Assembly: GCA_051453625.1 (NCBI GenBank)
Contig: JBOZIK010000001.1
Span: 227,515,134 to 227,579,133 of the forward strand
Length of the DNA stretch: 64,000 bases
Source: Welwitschia mirabilis
Lineage: Eukaryota > Gnetophyta > Gnetopsida > Welwitschiales
Reading direction: 5' to 3'
Part shown: positions 26,132 through 40,300 of the stretch, in pieces
Layout: each line of letters begins with the position of its first letter
How positions within the stretch are numbered: the first letter of the stretch is position 1
The notes under the pieces: model-generated
Told to the model about the DNA's origin: nothing
Seen by the model: only the letters and a program-made list of their open reading frames with translations
Databases searched by the model: none
Translations under genes and position numbers: made by a program

Positions 26132-28300
26132 TAATAAATAAGCCCAAAAATTACACTATCAAAACTAAACTCTTAATTCCAAATAAATATCTAGAAAACT
26201 TAATTATAAACTATGCATTCACTTAAAAATTTCAATAATCATGAGACGATAATATTATTATCTAAAACTTAATTTATATTTCATAATTAAATAAATATAT
26301 CTTTCAAATAATTTTGCATTAAAAGAGAGTAATAAACACTTCTAAAATAAATCTAAGAACCATGTTCACATAAGTTTTACAATTCATTAAGCCATCCAAG
26401 ATCCTTCAAATATATGCATGCAACCAATAAAAAGTAAGAAGAGCTTAAAAATACATAAATCCTTCAAAAAATATGAAATCACATAGAGGACACCCAGCAT
26501 GAAATTAACTCCTCTCTGCATCATCTTTTATAGTTTTTCCTGCACATGCAAGCATGATGTGAGAACTGTAACCTTCACAGTTCTTAGTATGGTACATGAT
26601 AAGGTATGGATTGGTATAGGGGTCCAAGTACAAGGTAAGGAATTCTAAGATGTATTGCCAAAACAATCCAAGATGTATCAAGAGTAATCCAAGATGTATA
26701 ATGTCAGAATAATTCAAGAAGTGACCAAGACCTCATTTCAAATTATCTTCTTTTATTATTATTCCATAATAGATTACAATAATTTAATTGAACATAAACA
26801 AATGGGATAAATGGTAATTGAGTCACATTTTCCCTAATCTTCCTAGAAGTTTGGTCCTATGCTTTAGGACTCCCTTCAGAGAGTATTACTCCCTAAAGTC
26901 CAAACAACTGGTTATTCTAGCTAGTTTTAATTCTCTTATTTAGAAATATTTAATCCAAATTTGATGGTCAAATAAGTCATAATCCACAATAAACTTTTTA
27001 TAAGTCTTAAATAAGATGGTTAAGGGTTTGTGATGTAAAGTTCCTAGAAAAACTAAAACACAAGGTGTATGTAATGCAAACTTTAAATGATATGCAAGAA
27101 CAAATCATATAATAATTAAACAAAGACTAAAATCATTCAAAAATAAAAACTATTCAAGATGCAAGTGAAAAGGACCATATAAAAAATAAATAAATGAAAA
27201 ACCATAAACCATACAAAAGATGCAAGAATTAATTATAATCATACTTGAAATTGAAATGAAGACTCAAGAACTTCTGAAGATTCTAAGACTCTAAGGTTTT
27301 CCAAGATCTAAGTTGAAAGTCACCAAACTTTGATAGTAAAGGCNNNNNNNNNNNNNNNNNNNNNNNNNNNNNNNNNNNNNNNNNNNNNNNNNNNNNNNNN
27401 NNNNNNNNNNNNNNNNNNNNNNNNNNNNNNNNNNNNNNNNNNNNNNNNNNNNNNNNNNNNNNNNNNNNNNNNNNNNNNNNNNNNNNNNNNNNNNNNNNNN
27501 NNNNNNNNNNNNNNNNNNNNNNNNNNNNNNNNNNNNNNNNNNNNNNNNNNNNNNNNNNNNNNNNNNNNNNNNNNNNNNNNNNNNNNNNNNNNNNNNNNNN
27601 NNNNNNNNNNNNNNNNNNNNNNNNNNNNNNNNNNNNNNNNNNNNNNNNNNNNNNNNNNNNNNNNNNNNNNNNNNNNNNNNNNNNNNNNNNNNNNNNNNNN
27701 NNNNNNNNNNNNNNNNNNNNNNNNNNNNNNNNNNNNNNNNNNNNNNNNNNNNNNNNNNNNNNNNNNNNNNNNNNNNNNNNNNNNNNNNNNNNNNNNNNNN
27801 NNNNNNNNNNNNNNNNNNNNNNNNNNNNNNNNNNNNNNNNNNNNNNNNNNNNNNNNNNNNNNNNNNNNNNNNNNNNNNNNNNNNNNNNNNNNNNNNNNNN
27901 NNNNNNNNNNNNNNNNNNNNNNNNNNNNNNNNNNNNNNNNNNNNNNNNNNNNNNNNNNNNNNNNNNNNNNNNNNNNNNNNNNNNNNNNNNNNNNNNTCCT
28001 ATTTATAGCCAAAGGAAATAGGGAGGTAAAAAGACACAAGAACATGAAGAGACACCATTATAAAAAGAAGTGGTGGAGGTGATGAAGGTGGTGAAAGTGG
28101 TAGGAAATCCATAACTTCTTATCATTGTCTTCTCTGGCCACCAAGTGCATTAATATCATAACAATAAATAATAATTCTTAACATGTCACTAATTGTAATT
28201 ATTATAATGAAGAATAGTAAATAATTTCCAAAAACCACATAAAAATATTTTTCATGTTAAATAAATAAAAGTACAATAGTTACATAAAGAAAATAATTTT
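26132..28300. other. AT-rich DNA with a 653-base gap
   Basis: N fills 27344-27996. Before it, 26640-26705 repeats AATCCAAGATGTAT-like words two to three times. After it, 28065-28100 is GGTGGTGAAAG-rich. No supportable gene; the 70-codon minus ORF at 26505-26717 follows the repeats. Confidence 0.4.
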
Positions 28301-28302
28301 AA

Positions 28303-28548
28303 TTTAATCACTAATTTAACCACTAACTCAGTCACTAATTTAGCCACTAATGTAACCACTAACTTAACCACTAATGTAACCATTAATTTGACCACTAATG
28401 CAACCACTAATGCAACCCCTAATTTAACCACTAACGTAACCACTAATTTAACCACTAATGCAACCATTAATTTAACCACTAATGTAATCACTGACTTAAC
28501 CACTAATTTAACCACCAAATTAACCACTAACATAATCACTAATTTAAC
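28303..28548. repeat. 12-bp minisatellite, about 20 copies
   Basis: Tandem units of the type AACCACTAATTT, with TTT, GTA/GCA and CTT variants at the end, fill about 246 bp. The 12-bp period is a multiple of three, so the minus strand reads as repeating V-V-K-L/V-T-L for about 80 codons without a stop. It is low-complexity DNA and not evidence for a gene. Confidence 0.9.
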
Positions 28549-31191
28549 CTATAGATATTACAATTAAATCACTAAGAATTTACAACAAAAATAATATTAT
28601 GTCTATTTCAAAATAATGATTTAAAATAGTAATTATAGAACAAAATTTTCCATGATATAATTACATCTCTGGGAATTAAAATAATACATAAAATAATGAA
28701 ATTAACTTGTGATTATATAACATTAAAAATTATTTTAAATCTTGGACCTTTAAAAGTATAGACATAACAGGATGCTATGTAAATGTTCTCCTTAAAGTTT
28801 GAGTTAAATGCAGCAAATGTTTTTTTTATTAAAAAAAACTTTTTCTAGAAAAAAAGAAATTTTAAAAAAACTTTTTTTGATAAAATTTTTTAGATGAAAC
28901 ATTCTTAGTAAATGATATTGGCTTTAGCAATTTAGTATGTTTCACTTACATCTCCACTTATGGTTAACTTCGATTTCTTTATCTTCATTTTAATTTCTTA
29001 GAATTTTCTTGTTAAAGATATGGGAATGAAGGGAAAATAGATGCAAATAACAAACAACTAAAGAAATAAGAAAGTCATAGTGTTCCATGGAGCTATCATT
29101 TAAGAGATGTTAAGTTCCACAATATTTAAGAAGCATTCCCCAAGTTCTTCACAATAACATTTTCCTTTCAAAATATGTTCCAATCCTCACATGAATGCTT
29201 TCATGTAATAAACTTCAATCTCTAAATACTTCAAGAATCAATTCTTAAATGAAATCTCAATATTTGAATATGCACAAAGAACAAACTTCAAGCTTTCCAT
29301 ATAAAACCTTAAAAAAATCTCAGATTCGGTGAATCTTATGCTCCTTCGTGCCTTAGATTATCAAAACCAGATTCTTAACTATTCTTAAAATTGAAGATGA
29401 TGATAGGATCTAGCAATAAACTAGTGAAAAATAAAACACAAAAATTTTAAAACACTATGTAATAAAACTCAAAATCTAGAACATTCAATCAGAAAAAACT
29501 AAAGCAATTTGCTTTCAAGTCTATATTCTTAAAAGCCCTTAAATAAGAATTATAAAAAACATGTTGAAACATGTTGGAAAATAAATTATCATGCATCAAA
29601 TACTAAAAAACTAACATAAGTCATATCCCATTCTTAAATATGTCTATTTTTATAAGTTAAGATTATAATTTATACTCCACATAAAACAAGTCTTTAACAT
29701 TGTAAAGACTTTTAAGTAATCTTAAGTATTTCAAGATTTCAAATAAGACTGATCCTTTTCCTGTTTATCACTATATGGATTTTTCATATTAATGGATAAC
29801 TAGTGTAAGACATAACTAGTACTTATTAAATCCATCTCTCTTATGATTTTTATTTAAATGTGAACTTAAATTATACTTTACATTTTATAAGTCATTTTTG
29901 GTTTTAGACACATCATATCTATAATGAACAAAAAGGGCAAAGATAATAAAATAATGTACATGATTCAAGAGTCATTCATTAAAGAAATTCCAAAGAATAA
30001 ATTGATTTCTCTAGATTTTTTTGTATAATTCTATGATAGATTTGTGAAATCTATGTCTATAAAAGTTCATCTAAGAGACCATCATGAGAAAGTAGAATGA
30101 TGAAAGTTGGTTGCTTTACTTACTATTTTTAATTGAAAAGAGAGTTTTATTCAATCTAGATTCATTTGTTATAATTTAGATTTATAACTTAGGAATCTAA
30201 TAAGTTGCACTTCTAAACAAAATAATTTTAGAATTTAGTATTTTATGTATTCTTATTTTCACATTTAAAGAATAAAACCAAAAATATTAAAAAAAAAGAT
30301 ACCAACATTAAAAATTAAGATCTGATGAAAGATAAAATGCAAAGTCATGAAAGAAGATATTAACCATATTTAAGGCTAAACCAGATGGAGATTTGACATT
30401 ACTACTAAAGGATGATAAGAAATGTTTGTCCTCCACCTTAGAAGCAAGTGCAATCATACTCAATTTTTAAAATAAAATAAAGAATTCAAATAAAAGTTTT
30501 TATATGAAGACACTTATCCATCAAATTTTAGTTATTATGTAATATTTTAAAAATAATTATGAATTGAATCAAGAAAAATAAATTTTAATTTTTTAAGGAA
30601 ATAAAGAACTTCATTACTCTACATAAGATTCTTTAATTTTATTAAGAATTGTGCATGCATTAATTAAGAAATAAAATGGTAAAAATTGAAAAGCTCAATG
30701 TGTGATTTGCAAAAAAAATTAATTGAATTAAATTACAAATAGGTATTTTACTTTCACTTTACTACTAGGTTACAAAAATAATTTAACACAGTCTTTGCAT
30801 CGTTATGAATTATGTGGATTAGAATAAATTATTATTAGAAATAAGTAAAAATGGTTAAAAATAAAAAAAATTAAAGGCAAAAGGTAACGAATAAGAGAAA
30901 TAAATGTATTAAAAAAATTAGAAATATGTTTAGCACTTTTGAAAGTAGGGTGTAGATAAAATTTTACAATTAGAAATTTTACATAAAAAGCACAAAGTTT
31001 TAAAGGTATGTTTCATAGTATTATCCCCATCGAAAATAAACTTTGAGGGGAAAAATGTGTTCTAGAGGAGAAAAATAAAATTTTGAAAATTAAATTGTTT
31101 AGTTTTAAGAATCATATAGTAATCAAGGTAATTTTGTAAAACTTTAAGATAAGTTATAATTGAAAAAATAAAAAGAATGAGATACGATAAT
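28549..31191. other. AT-rich anonymous DNA
   Basis: Runs of T and A around 28818-28893 can fold into small hairpins (TTTTTTTTATTAAAAAAAA). No gene or recognisable mobile element otherwise. Confidence 0.45.
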
Positions 31192-31425
31192 AAAGTTTTA
31201 AAGGATGCAGGGGATTAGGATTGGTGAAATAGATTATGATGTCAAGAAGAGACTGAACTCAAAAGCCCTAAGCTAACCTAGTTTTTGCGAGGGGGTAGAG
31301 AAGTCGAAGTGCATCCAGACAGGGGGGAGCGTCGGATNNNNNNNNNNGTATTATAAAGTGGAGCCTTATTTAGTAACGTGTGTGTTTTTCAGAGGTCCTC
31401 TAAGAGTATTTCTAGTTTTGAATCC

Positions 31426-32665
31426 ATGGGAGATGGCATCCAAGATTTTGTTTTAGTTTAGTAGCTTATGAAAGAATCAGTTCTCAACATGAAAGGCGGG
31501 AAGTGCATTGATAAGGTTTTGGATGATCTAGCTTATTTGAAAGTCAGTAGATCTAGGTAAGGTCATGAAAACCTCTTTTACAAAATTTTTTGAAGAGGAT
31601 GGTATTTTCAATATTAGGGTTGTGTTAGAGAATTTCATAGCAAATGAAGAGCATCTTAAGTTTACCTTAATTAGACACTTCATGTTGGTAGGAAAAAGAC
31701 CAAGCCTTAATTCCATAAGAATGTTGGTAGTATTGAAATGGACTCAAATAGAATCTATGCAAGTTATCACTCTTGCATAGGGCTTAGTTCTTTTTAAATT
31801 TTAATTTGAATAGGATCTAGATTTTGTTATTATGAGAGGCCTCTAGTTTTTACAAGCAATAGGTTAGCCTTGACCTATTAACGACTAAGACAAGAGCTTA
31901 ACCATCTAGAATCAAAATTTTATTTAAGAATTAGTAGAAAAGTTCGAAGAGCTTACAAAATTAGGTTTGGTCATGATTGGTGGTTTATGTCTCGTGTTAA
32001 TCCATCATTGTGTCTAGATAGATCTTATAATAAATCAAAATCTAAGAAAGTTTGAAATTATTCATGGTTTTGAAATAGAGAGGATAGAGATGGAGTATAA
32101 AAACATAATTTCATCATGAATTGTATGCTCTAAAATTAGTTACTTAAAGAGATTTTATCTAGTTCAAAGAGAAGACATGCATCAAATATGGAAGTAAGGA
32201 TTACTTAAGAGAGGTCTATCAAATAAAACAGTGCCAAATTTGTAAACATTTTAGACAAATTATCAGTTAATGTAGAACTAAAAAAATATAAAGGAGGCTT
32301 TCAAATAATTACCAAAAAGAATAAATTAGGCATAGCCCCCAAGTAGTATGGGACTTGAAACAAGAGACAATAGAATCATAAGAATGGAAATTTTAATGGA
32401 AACGGATGGGAGTGTTAAGGAACTGGGTCAAGCCACACAAAGACAAAGCTCTAATAAATTTGCCCTTCTTGTAAGTAGTGCCTTAGATGAATCAAAATTA
32501 GATTTCGATTATGAGAGCTTGAAAGAAGCAATAACCATCAACAAGGTGAGGAGACCCCCACTAGGATGAGGGAAAAGGAAGGAGGTAAATGAAAACATTA
32601 TGAATGGATCTCAATAAACCTTAATAGACATGTCAAGTAAGGATGGAAAAAAGAAGAGTCAATGA
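31426..32665 (+). pseudogene. LINE B ORF1: DUF4283-containing RNA-binding protein, decayed
   Basis: The region 31565-31900 reads LKFTLIRHFMLVGKRPSLNS, then a W and Q/V-rich strand, then GLVLFKF and DLDFVIMRGL. This is the DUF4283 pattern (LVGKFLGKRPS, FLFKF, D...VL..GPW) found at the N-terminus of plant LINE ORF1 proteins, thought to bind the element RNA. The C-terminal part is open from 32348 to a stop at 32567, and the same frame continues to the final TGA at 32663-32665, ending DGKKKSQ. A zinc knuckle is not clear. The start at 31426 (ATGGGAGATGG) is my guess, with frame changes after it. The last base triplet overlaps the ORF2 start by four bases (ATGA). Confidence 0.65.
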
Positions 32666-35650
32666 ATATCCTTAGTTAAAATATTAGAGGCATGAAAGCT
32701 AGCTTTAAAAAAAAAAAAAAAAACTGTTAGAATATTTTGTTAAGAGATATAAAGTAGGAATTATTTGTATTTAGGAAATAAAAATCCAAAAAAGTTTGAC
32801 CTAAATATCTAAAATAGGTAGTGTGATGTTAATGGGTTTCCAGTTTTGATAAGCTAGAAGGATTTTAATCCTTTTAAATAAATACATAAATTACTCAAGA
32901 ATAGAAAATAACAAGTGGTTTCAAATCATGTAGTACAAAACATATGGATAATAACATATACATATCACAAAGCATAGTTGAAAAGAACAAAATCTGGGGG
33001 TAAACTAAAGACAAGATTGAAAGGAGAAATTATATTATAGTAGATGGTTTTAATTAGATGTTATTTGAATGGAAAAATCAAGGAAAAAACCAAGGATCAA
33101 ATGCAGAGATAAAAGAAATAGAATATTTATTAGATTTCTTGAAGCTCATAAACATGTCACTTTACCAAGTTTAGTTTACTTAGTCAAAAAGAAGCAAGCA
33201 AAGGGATAAGATCCTCTTAAGAATTGATAGATACCTATTAATAACAAATTGATTAAAAGATAAGAACTAGATTCTAATTAAGGAAGAAAGGTATTGTTTA
33301 GACCATAGATCCAACATTCTTCTCCATGACAAAAATAGAAGAAGAAAGATTCATTTCATATATGTTTGAGAACACATGGATGATTCATTGAAAGTAGTAA
33401 TACTGAGAAGATCTACATAGAAAAGAATGGAAAAAAATCTAAAAGCTTCATAGCATGCAAAAATAGGAGGAGATATATAGACATTAATGTGTGAATATAA
33501 ACTAGATGAAACATGGAGATAAAAACACAAAATATTTCTTTAATATTGTCAATGTCAGAAAACAATCTAATATGATAAAATTAATTTAATAGAAGGACAA
33601 AGGCTTTAAGGAATAAGAAGTGCCTGAAGCATTTCTAAATAATATAAAGAAGTTTTGGAAAGAGTCCACAGTAAGAACCATCAACGTTGTGGCCTATAGC
33701 TTGATGAAGGGAGTCCCCCTTAGGCTAGGTATATCAGACAAGATCTAGTGAACTCTTAAGTGAATGAAGCTAAACAAAAATCCAAGCCTAGATGGATGGA
33801 CAATGGAATTTTTTCAAAAATTATAAGAGTATATAAGTTAGTTAATCATAGAGGCTTTTAATTATGTGATGAAAAGTGGGTTTGTTCCTTACACTAGGAG
33901 CAATACCCATATTATCATGATTTCTAAAAAGGCTAAGCCTAGAGAAGTTAATGATTATAAACTAATAGGACTGTACAATATAATTACAAATTGTTTTCAA
34001 AGTTTCTATAAACAAAATTCATCTAAACTTAAAGAGAGTCATGCAGAGGAATTAGGTGAGCTTCATTTTAAATCAAAGCATTCTAGATTAAGTTATATTT
34101 AATTATAAAATATTTCACTTAACTAAGAATAAAGGCAAAAGGATGTATGCTTTAAAACTAGATATTAGGAAGATGTATGATACCATCTCTTAAAGTTTTC
34201 TAGAAAATGTACTAAGGAGAAAGGGCTTTCCCTCAAAGCTCATTAGTTTATTGCTACAAATGAAAATAACAAAACTCAAGAATATTTTAGCTCTAGTAGA
34301 GTCTGCAATAGACGGATCCCCTCTCTCCCTACCTATTCATCATCATTCTAGACTATTTCAGAATTATATTTGTCATGAGGTGGAAGTGGATTAACAATTT
34401 ATGGCTAAAGAATCATATTCAACCACTTTATAGATGAATTAACCATTTTCTGAGAGATAAATATCTAATATACTAGGGCCATTAAGTAGAGGCTAGGAAA
34501 GTTCACTGATGAATCAGGGCTTGTAATAAGTTTCTAAAAGTAAAATATAGTTTTTTAAGACTCAATTAAGTTTACATTAGAGTATTAAAAGAATCCTCAG
34601 AATTGCTATGAGGAAGGAACATATATTTGAGGGCATCCATGTTTAATTGGAGAAAGGTTTCATCCTAAAAATATCTGCTATTAAGAGTGGAAAAAAGATG
34701 TAATTCCTAGAGTGAAATTTTCCTCTTAAGCAAAGGTAGAATCATTATTGGAAATACCATTTTATCTACAATTACAAAGTATAGTGCATCCTATGGAGTG
34801 TTATCAGAGAAGGTAAAAGACTTATTGAATCACCTGATTAGAAACTTTATTTGGGAAAGAGGAAGAGAAGGAAATATATTCCATATAGTAGCATGAGAAG
34901 AAATAGCTAAGTAGATAGAAACAGGAGGGGTGGAGGATTTAAGACATAAGATATAGCATTTTATTAGTTGTGGTCAAGATTATTACTGATCTGAAAGTAA
35001 AGGAATTTGCACCATGTAAAAAGTTTTTAAAGAGGAAGTATAATAATTGGGAGCCAAGGTAGGGGGATTCCCCCTTCTAGAAAGTCCTATGCAAAGGAAG
35101 GAATAATTTGAAAAAAAAATCTCTTCCTATGCCATCGAAGAAGGAAACATATTCTTTTGGAATTCTAAGTTCAGTGATAATAAGAACCCTTTAGATCTTT
35201 TAGATTTGGAAAGGATGAAAGAGAAGGTGGAAGTTCTAGTGGAAAGGAAACTTAGGAATTATTAGAATCTTTCAAGGAACTATTAAGTAGAAGATATAAA
35301 AATAAAAGCGATAATTATAACTTTTAAAAAAAATTTCAAGGATTAATTTTGAGTGTCTAAGAAAAAAGACATTCAATTGATTGATGACGGGAGGATATCT
35401 ACAAAAGTGATTCTCATAAAGAAGTTTGACCATAATAAAAGCTTAACAAAAACTTAAAAAAAAGGAGATGCAGTACGTATGTGGTCCTTAAGTAGCTCAT
35501 TAGAAGGATTAGGGTACTAATGATAGTAAGATTGATGTGAAATAGATTAAGATTCCTAAAGGAATCCTAGGTATGTGAAGGGGTGAAAATAGTATGACAC
35601 CTATTTTAGAGCTACCTATTCATAGCAGAGAGATGGAGGATAGTAGATAA
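32662..35650 (+). pseudogene. LINE B ORF2: endonuclease-reverse transcriptase-zf-RVT, decayed
   Basis: It starts MNILS-stop-NIRGMK, matching MNILSWNVRGL of plant LINE APE-type endonucleases, with TGG now a stop. An 18-base A run at 32706-32723 has probably slipped. The endonuclease C-terminus shows RIDRYL near 33217 and the SDH-type end (DHRSNILLHD) near 33300. The RT begins KNPSLDGWTMEFFQK near 33777; then VNDYKLIGLYNIITN (RPISL equivalent) at about 33948, LDIRKMYDTI (motif A) at about 34160, GSPLSLP (GDPLSP) near 34315 and a HFIDELTIF stretch (FADD motif) near 34430. Downstream WNSKF..NKNPLDLLDLERM (about 35160-35215) is the linker before zf-RVT. Many frameshifts. Confidence 0.75.
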
Positions 35651-37033
35651 AAGGCTAGAAAATAATTCTCTTGGCATGAGCAAAATTTACAAGATGATAC
35701 TTTCATTTATCTAGAGGGCAAGAAACAACTGTGTTTTCTCTAAGATGGCTTCAAACACGAAAGAAATGATCACTCTCATTATGAGAAAGATTGAAGCTTA
35801 CTAGGTAATAAAGAGATTGGAGAAGCATCCCCTCCATGAACTAATGAATAGAAAAAAAAATAGAAATAATGAGAAATTCTATAAAAAGATCCAACAAGTG
35901 TTGGCTAAATTAAAGGGTAACCTAAGCTTCAATTCTATTAAATCAGTGATTAAAAAAAGCTCATGGTAGGAAGAAGAAGAATTTTTGTGACGTTGGATTA
36001 GATTATATGAGCCATGAGCATTAATGCAGATAGTGATTTAATGCTCCCTCTTTTTTTTATATTCATCCAGACGTAGATCAATTTTTTGGATACAAGGTAC
36101 CCAAAAATATAAAATGTCATATTTAAAAAGATAAGCTAGGATAAATTTGGGCTTTGGTAATGGAACTCATTAACTATTTTATTGTTCAGGATGGGAACTA
36201 ATCTAAACTAAAAGATCTCTACTTTAGCTTTCTGTTCAATTTAAGGGAAGGAAGAAAAATTAGTATCCCTCTTTTTTTTTTGCTAAGAAATTAAAAGGAA
36301 AGATTAATAAAAAGCACTTAGAGATTATTTGCAAGCTGAGAGAGTTCATAAAAAAATAAGAAGCTAACCTCAAATAGATACAATAAATGCATCATAAAGT
36401 AAGGGAGCAGGGTGAACCTTCTAGGACCCGAAGCAATGACAAGGAGAAAAAGAGAAAAGGTGAAATAACTGCAATAGTCATAAGGAAAAGGAAGTGATAG
36501 AACTTGAAGTGGAGGCTTATGAGGACATCAGTTCAGATCCAATCAATTCAAGAAAGTAAAGGAAAGTGAAGCAGAATGCAAGGATTCTTCTAAACTAGAG
36601 GTAAGAAGGCAAGGCAGAGTTAAATTCTTAGAAAAATAAATAGCATCAGAGGAAAGACAAAAAGTAATAGGTACATGACCAGTAAGAGTTTCTAGAGGAT
36701 GAAGACTCAGACTCATCCCAGAAAGATAATGATTTTGACTCTAACGAGGAGAGCCTAAGAAGTGGAGCTAAAGAAGAAGAGCACAATATTGGAGCACAAT
36801 TCTCTAGTTGGGTGGATTCCTTTAGAATCCTAGGTATAAATGCAAGGATGTCAAGACAATAAATCATTTTTTCTCACTAAAAGCTTACTCTCAAGTGGCA
36901 CCTAGATAAGGATCAACATCAGGTGGTAGAGGAAGCAGAAAAAATGGCTAAAATCAATAATGCAAAAGATGTTCTAACGGATGATAATATGAGAAGGGCT
37001 CACATTAAACGTTATTTGATCAAATAGTTAAAA
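35651..37033 (+). pseudogene. LINE B extra coding stretch after zf-RVT (extension of ORF2 or separate ORF3)
   Basis: Past the normal end of a plant LINE ORF2 the sequence stays protein-like for about 1.4 kb. Landmarks are SFLFNLREGR-like (about 36225-36260), LKGKINKKHLEIICKLREFI (about 36290-36350), a charged Lys/Glu region, and EFLEDEDSDSSQKDNDFDSN (about 36692-36750), then SSWVDSFRILGINARM (about 36802-36850) and EAEKMAKINNAKDVL (about 36930-36975). The same stretch is present in the right-hand duplicate at 43331-44750, where the frame is better kept. I see no RNase H motif (the usual addition in some plant LINEs). Weakly, the central part recalls the putative plant transposon domain of LTR elements, but that is impression only. 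Confidence 0.5.
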
Positions 37034-37376
37034 ATTATGTAAGGTGAATATATTGATTGATTGGCTAGCTAGTGCTCTACTGTGATTCCTTATGTTCCTG
37101 TTATGTTTAGTTTGTTTTTGTGCTGTTACTTTGTTACAGTCTGTTTTTACATGTGGCTTCAACCAGATTCCCTATTTTGTTTAAATACCTAGTGTGCAGA
37201 AGTTTGTCTGTATAGATGGATAATTAAATATTTAGTATTTTCTTTGAGAAGATAGCAAGGGGAGTTTACTCAATTATCTAGTTTGATAGATGATCTAGCA
37301 ATCTTTGCTTGTACAGTTTCTTCATGTTAAGTAATAGATATATGAATTTTTTAATTTAAAAAAAAGTTTTAAAGGA

Positions 37377-40300
37377 CAAAGTTTTAATTTTGATGAATGA
37401 GAATAAAAATATTACAAGAGGAAGTTGCACCAAGTCCATCCACAGAAGCACTCTTATTGCAAAAGAAGATAATGGTTCAAAAGCATAAAAAGCATCAAAC
37501 GAAATGGAGGAGAAGAAACATACGTATGTCATAAAAAATGTTAAACTTTAATATTAATGTTCAATTAATTAAGAAATATAGTATATTGTTATCTTTTTGT
37601 GAAAATATTTTTTATAATCAAAGTATAATTTTCTCTTGTTCTGTTTGAATTTTTTACTCATGATTTAAGAACTTATTTAAAAAATACAAAGAAAAGTTTA
37701 ACAAGTTAGTATGTTTAGTTGTCTAAGTTTGAACTTTAAAGATTTTTTGGAATTTCTCTAAGTTGCATTCTCCTTAGTAAAAGCTGCTATGTAATTTAAA
37801 GGTTAAACAAATCATTGAAAAGGAGATGTAAATTTGAAAAACAAACTAATAAGATAAAGATAAATATTCTTATCAATTAAGATATAAAAACTTGGTAAAT
37901 ATTACCGAAAGTTATGTAAAACATGATTGTTAGAATTGGTGATTAAAAGTTCTAAATCCAAATTTAACTTAGAATAATTTGAATGTGATAAATAAAATTT
38001 AAAGAATTATTTTAAAATAGACAATAGATTTTAAGTAAAAATGAAGCTTAACTATTATATGTAACTTAAGACTTTATTATAAAATGTACCTTGTTTAATC
38101 AATTGAAAAATAAGTTTTTTAGTAAAGTCATGGATCTCTAGGAAAATTCAAGCTCATATACTTCATCAAGAAGAAGTATAAAAATAAGTCATGTTAAAGA
38201 TAAATTAATGAGTAGATGTTATTAATTCAAAGTCAGTTTCTAAAGCTATTATGTTATCCTCAAATAAAACATCCTATTTCTTCTATAATAATCTAAAATT
38301 GCTAATTGTTAATTAAGTCACATATGATTCTTAAGCATTATTAGAGGGATTTCAAACAATAAAATTTCATACTCACAAGTAGTTAGTTAATACATAAATT
38401 GGTAATAGAAAAAATATCATTAGATTCCTTTCTTTTTAATCACGGTTATTATTATTATTGCTTTTACATGCAATGGTGTTTAAATTTCTTATTTTAAATA
38501 TAAAGAAAGACATGAAATTCAAGGGATTCTCCTTGTGATTTTATCCAAACATTGATCTTAATGCAATATATGTCTTCTCTTGAATCCTTATTTGATTAGC
38601 TCTAATGCCATAGAGTGGACAAGATAAATGCAAAGAAATAAATTTCATGGGTTCAAAAAATACAACAATGAAGGATTTAAATAATAAGCATCTTCTTGAA
38701 ATAATGTACTTCTCAAGTATTTAACTAAATATTCAAGAATGTGTAAAAGAAATTAAATGAGTCAAAAGAATAAACCAAATACTCTATAAATGACATCACA
38801 TGTGTTTATTAAATTAAATATTATGATTTTATATGACTATTTAATTATATAATAGAGGTAGTTAGTTTAAATGAATCTTCGTCATGAAATCACTACACAA
38901 TGAGGAATAAATGTAGATTTTTAATTATGAAAACATTATTCATGAAATAACATTTAATATTTATGTGTAATATTACAACATTTTGGTTTATTGTTCTTGA
39001 ATATTAAAAACATTTTGATACTTGAGTATTCTTAATTAGTATTACTCCTTTTCCACATAATATGCATGAAAAAATTACATAAGTAAATTTTGTGGTTGGA
39101 TAATATGAAATGAATTTTGGACATATGAAATCAAGTTGCTTCAAATCAAACTTATGGACTTTTCTAGGATAAACCATAACATTACTAAGTTATATAGATG
39201 ATTTTTGGAAATAAAAGTAAAGTTTATAACTTGGTTAAATGATAAAAATTTTATACAAAATTTTTAAATTAACATTCGAAGAAGAAAAATCATCATAAGA
39301 ATATAAATACATTATACCAAAAGTATCCTATGTGGGAACATATCCTTAATAATTGATAATTATTTTAAAAGAAATAAAAGGATCACTGTAAGTAATAGTA
39401 GGAAATAAAAAATTAAAAAAGAAAATCCATCTAAATATAATTTTCGTTTATGATTTAGATGAGGATATTTATGTATTTAAATAAAAATATATTAATGAAA
39501 AATCATAAAATGAATTACAACACTAACCCCCTTATGAAATGTTAAGATTGTTAAGGTTTGAAGCTATCTTATATTAAAGTTCTTATTCTGTATTATACTA
39601 TTATTAAGGAAGATTAGTCCTTGTACTCAATTTATATGTTGTAATTAAAAGTTCAAATATAAAGTGGTAGCTATAAATAAATGGAGAGAGCATGATATGT
39701 AAATAAGTGAAAGGGTAAAATTTAGGCTTTTAGGCTTCTATCAGGTTCAAGCCCTAGTCCAAATTCATTTGCTTAGCTAATAACAAAGCTTATTCTTCTC
39801 CTCTCATGAATGTATCCCTTTGTCTTTAATGGTTTTACCATGTAAATCAACATGTCTTGACTTTTCTTGTTTTGGATTTTTCTTATTTCATGCTTTACTT
39901 GTTTTTGTTTTTTAAACATGCATACACAAAAATTAATTAGATATTATAAATATTAAAACTACTAAAAAAATGAAATCTTGTAATCTTTATTTTATGTTAT
40001 TATAGGTGCAATTTCTTGTAACATTTATTTTGTATACTATAGGAATTAACAAATTAATGAAAAAGTTGAGGATTTTGAATTTAAATATGTTGTTATACAA
40101 TAAATATTATTTTTTTTAAAAAAATTAGGGCACTAGTTATTTGCTCCCAAATTAAAAAAAAGGCCTAAATAATGGTTGTTACCTATATTGAACTGTGGAT
40201 AGAAAGGGAGACACCAAGATTATAATAAATTTATAGCCACTCACATCATCCCATTAATTTTTTTGGGATTTTCATAATAAAATATTTATTGTATTCTTGG

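Larger units (their letters stand above)
31207..37362 (+). mobile_element. LINE B: full-length decayed plant LINE with target-site duplication
   Basis: The direct repeat AAAGTTTTAAAGGA flanks the element at 31192-31205 and 37363-37376, and an A-rich tail (TTAATTTAAAAAAAA) precedes the right copy. The 5' end is GC-richer (GACAGGGGGGAGCGTCGG near 31319), as in a LINE promoter/5' UTR, and is interrupted by 10 N at 31338-31347. ORF1 (DUF4283), ORF2 (endonuclease, RT, zf-RVT) and a long further coding stretch follow in order. Total length about 6.15 kb. All frames carry many stops and indels, so it is inactive. Its 3' half was later duplicated (see 40821-45060). Confidence 0.85.

Noticed and set aside
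27320-28082. Open frames of about 240-250 codons on both strands
   Set aside because: Almost entirely the 653-base N gap.
28252-28539. 95-codon minus ORF rich in V, K and L
   Set aside because: Direct translation of the 12-bp minisatellite.
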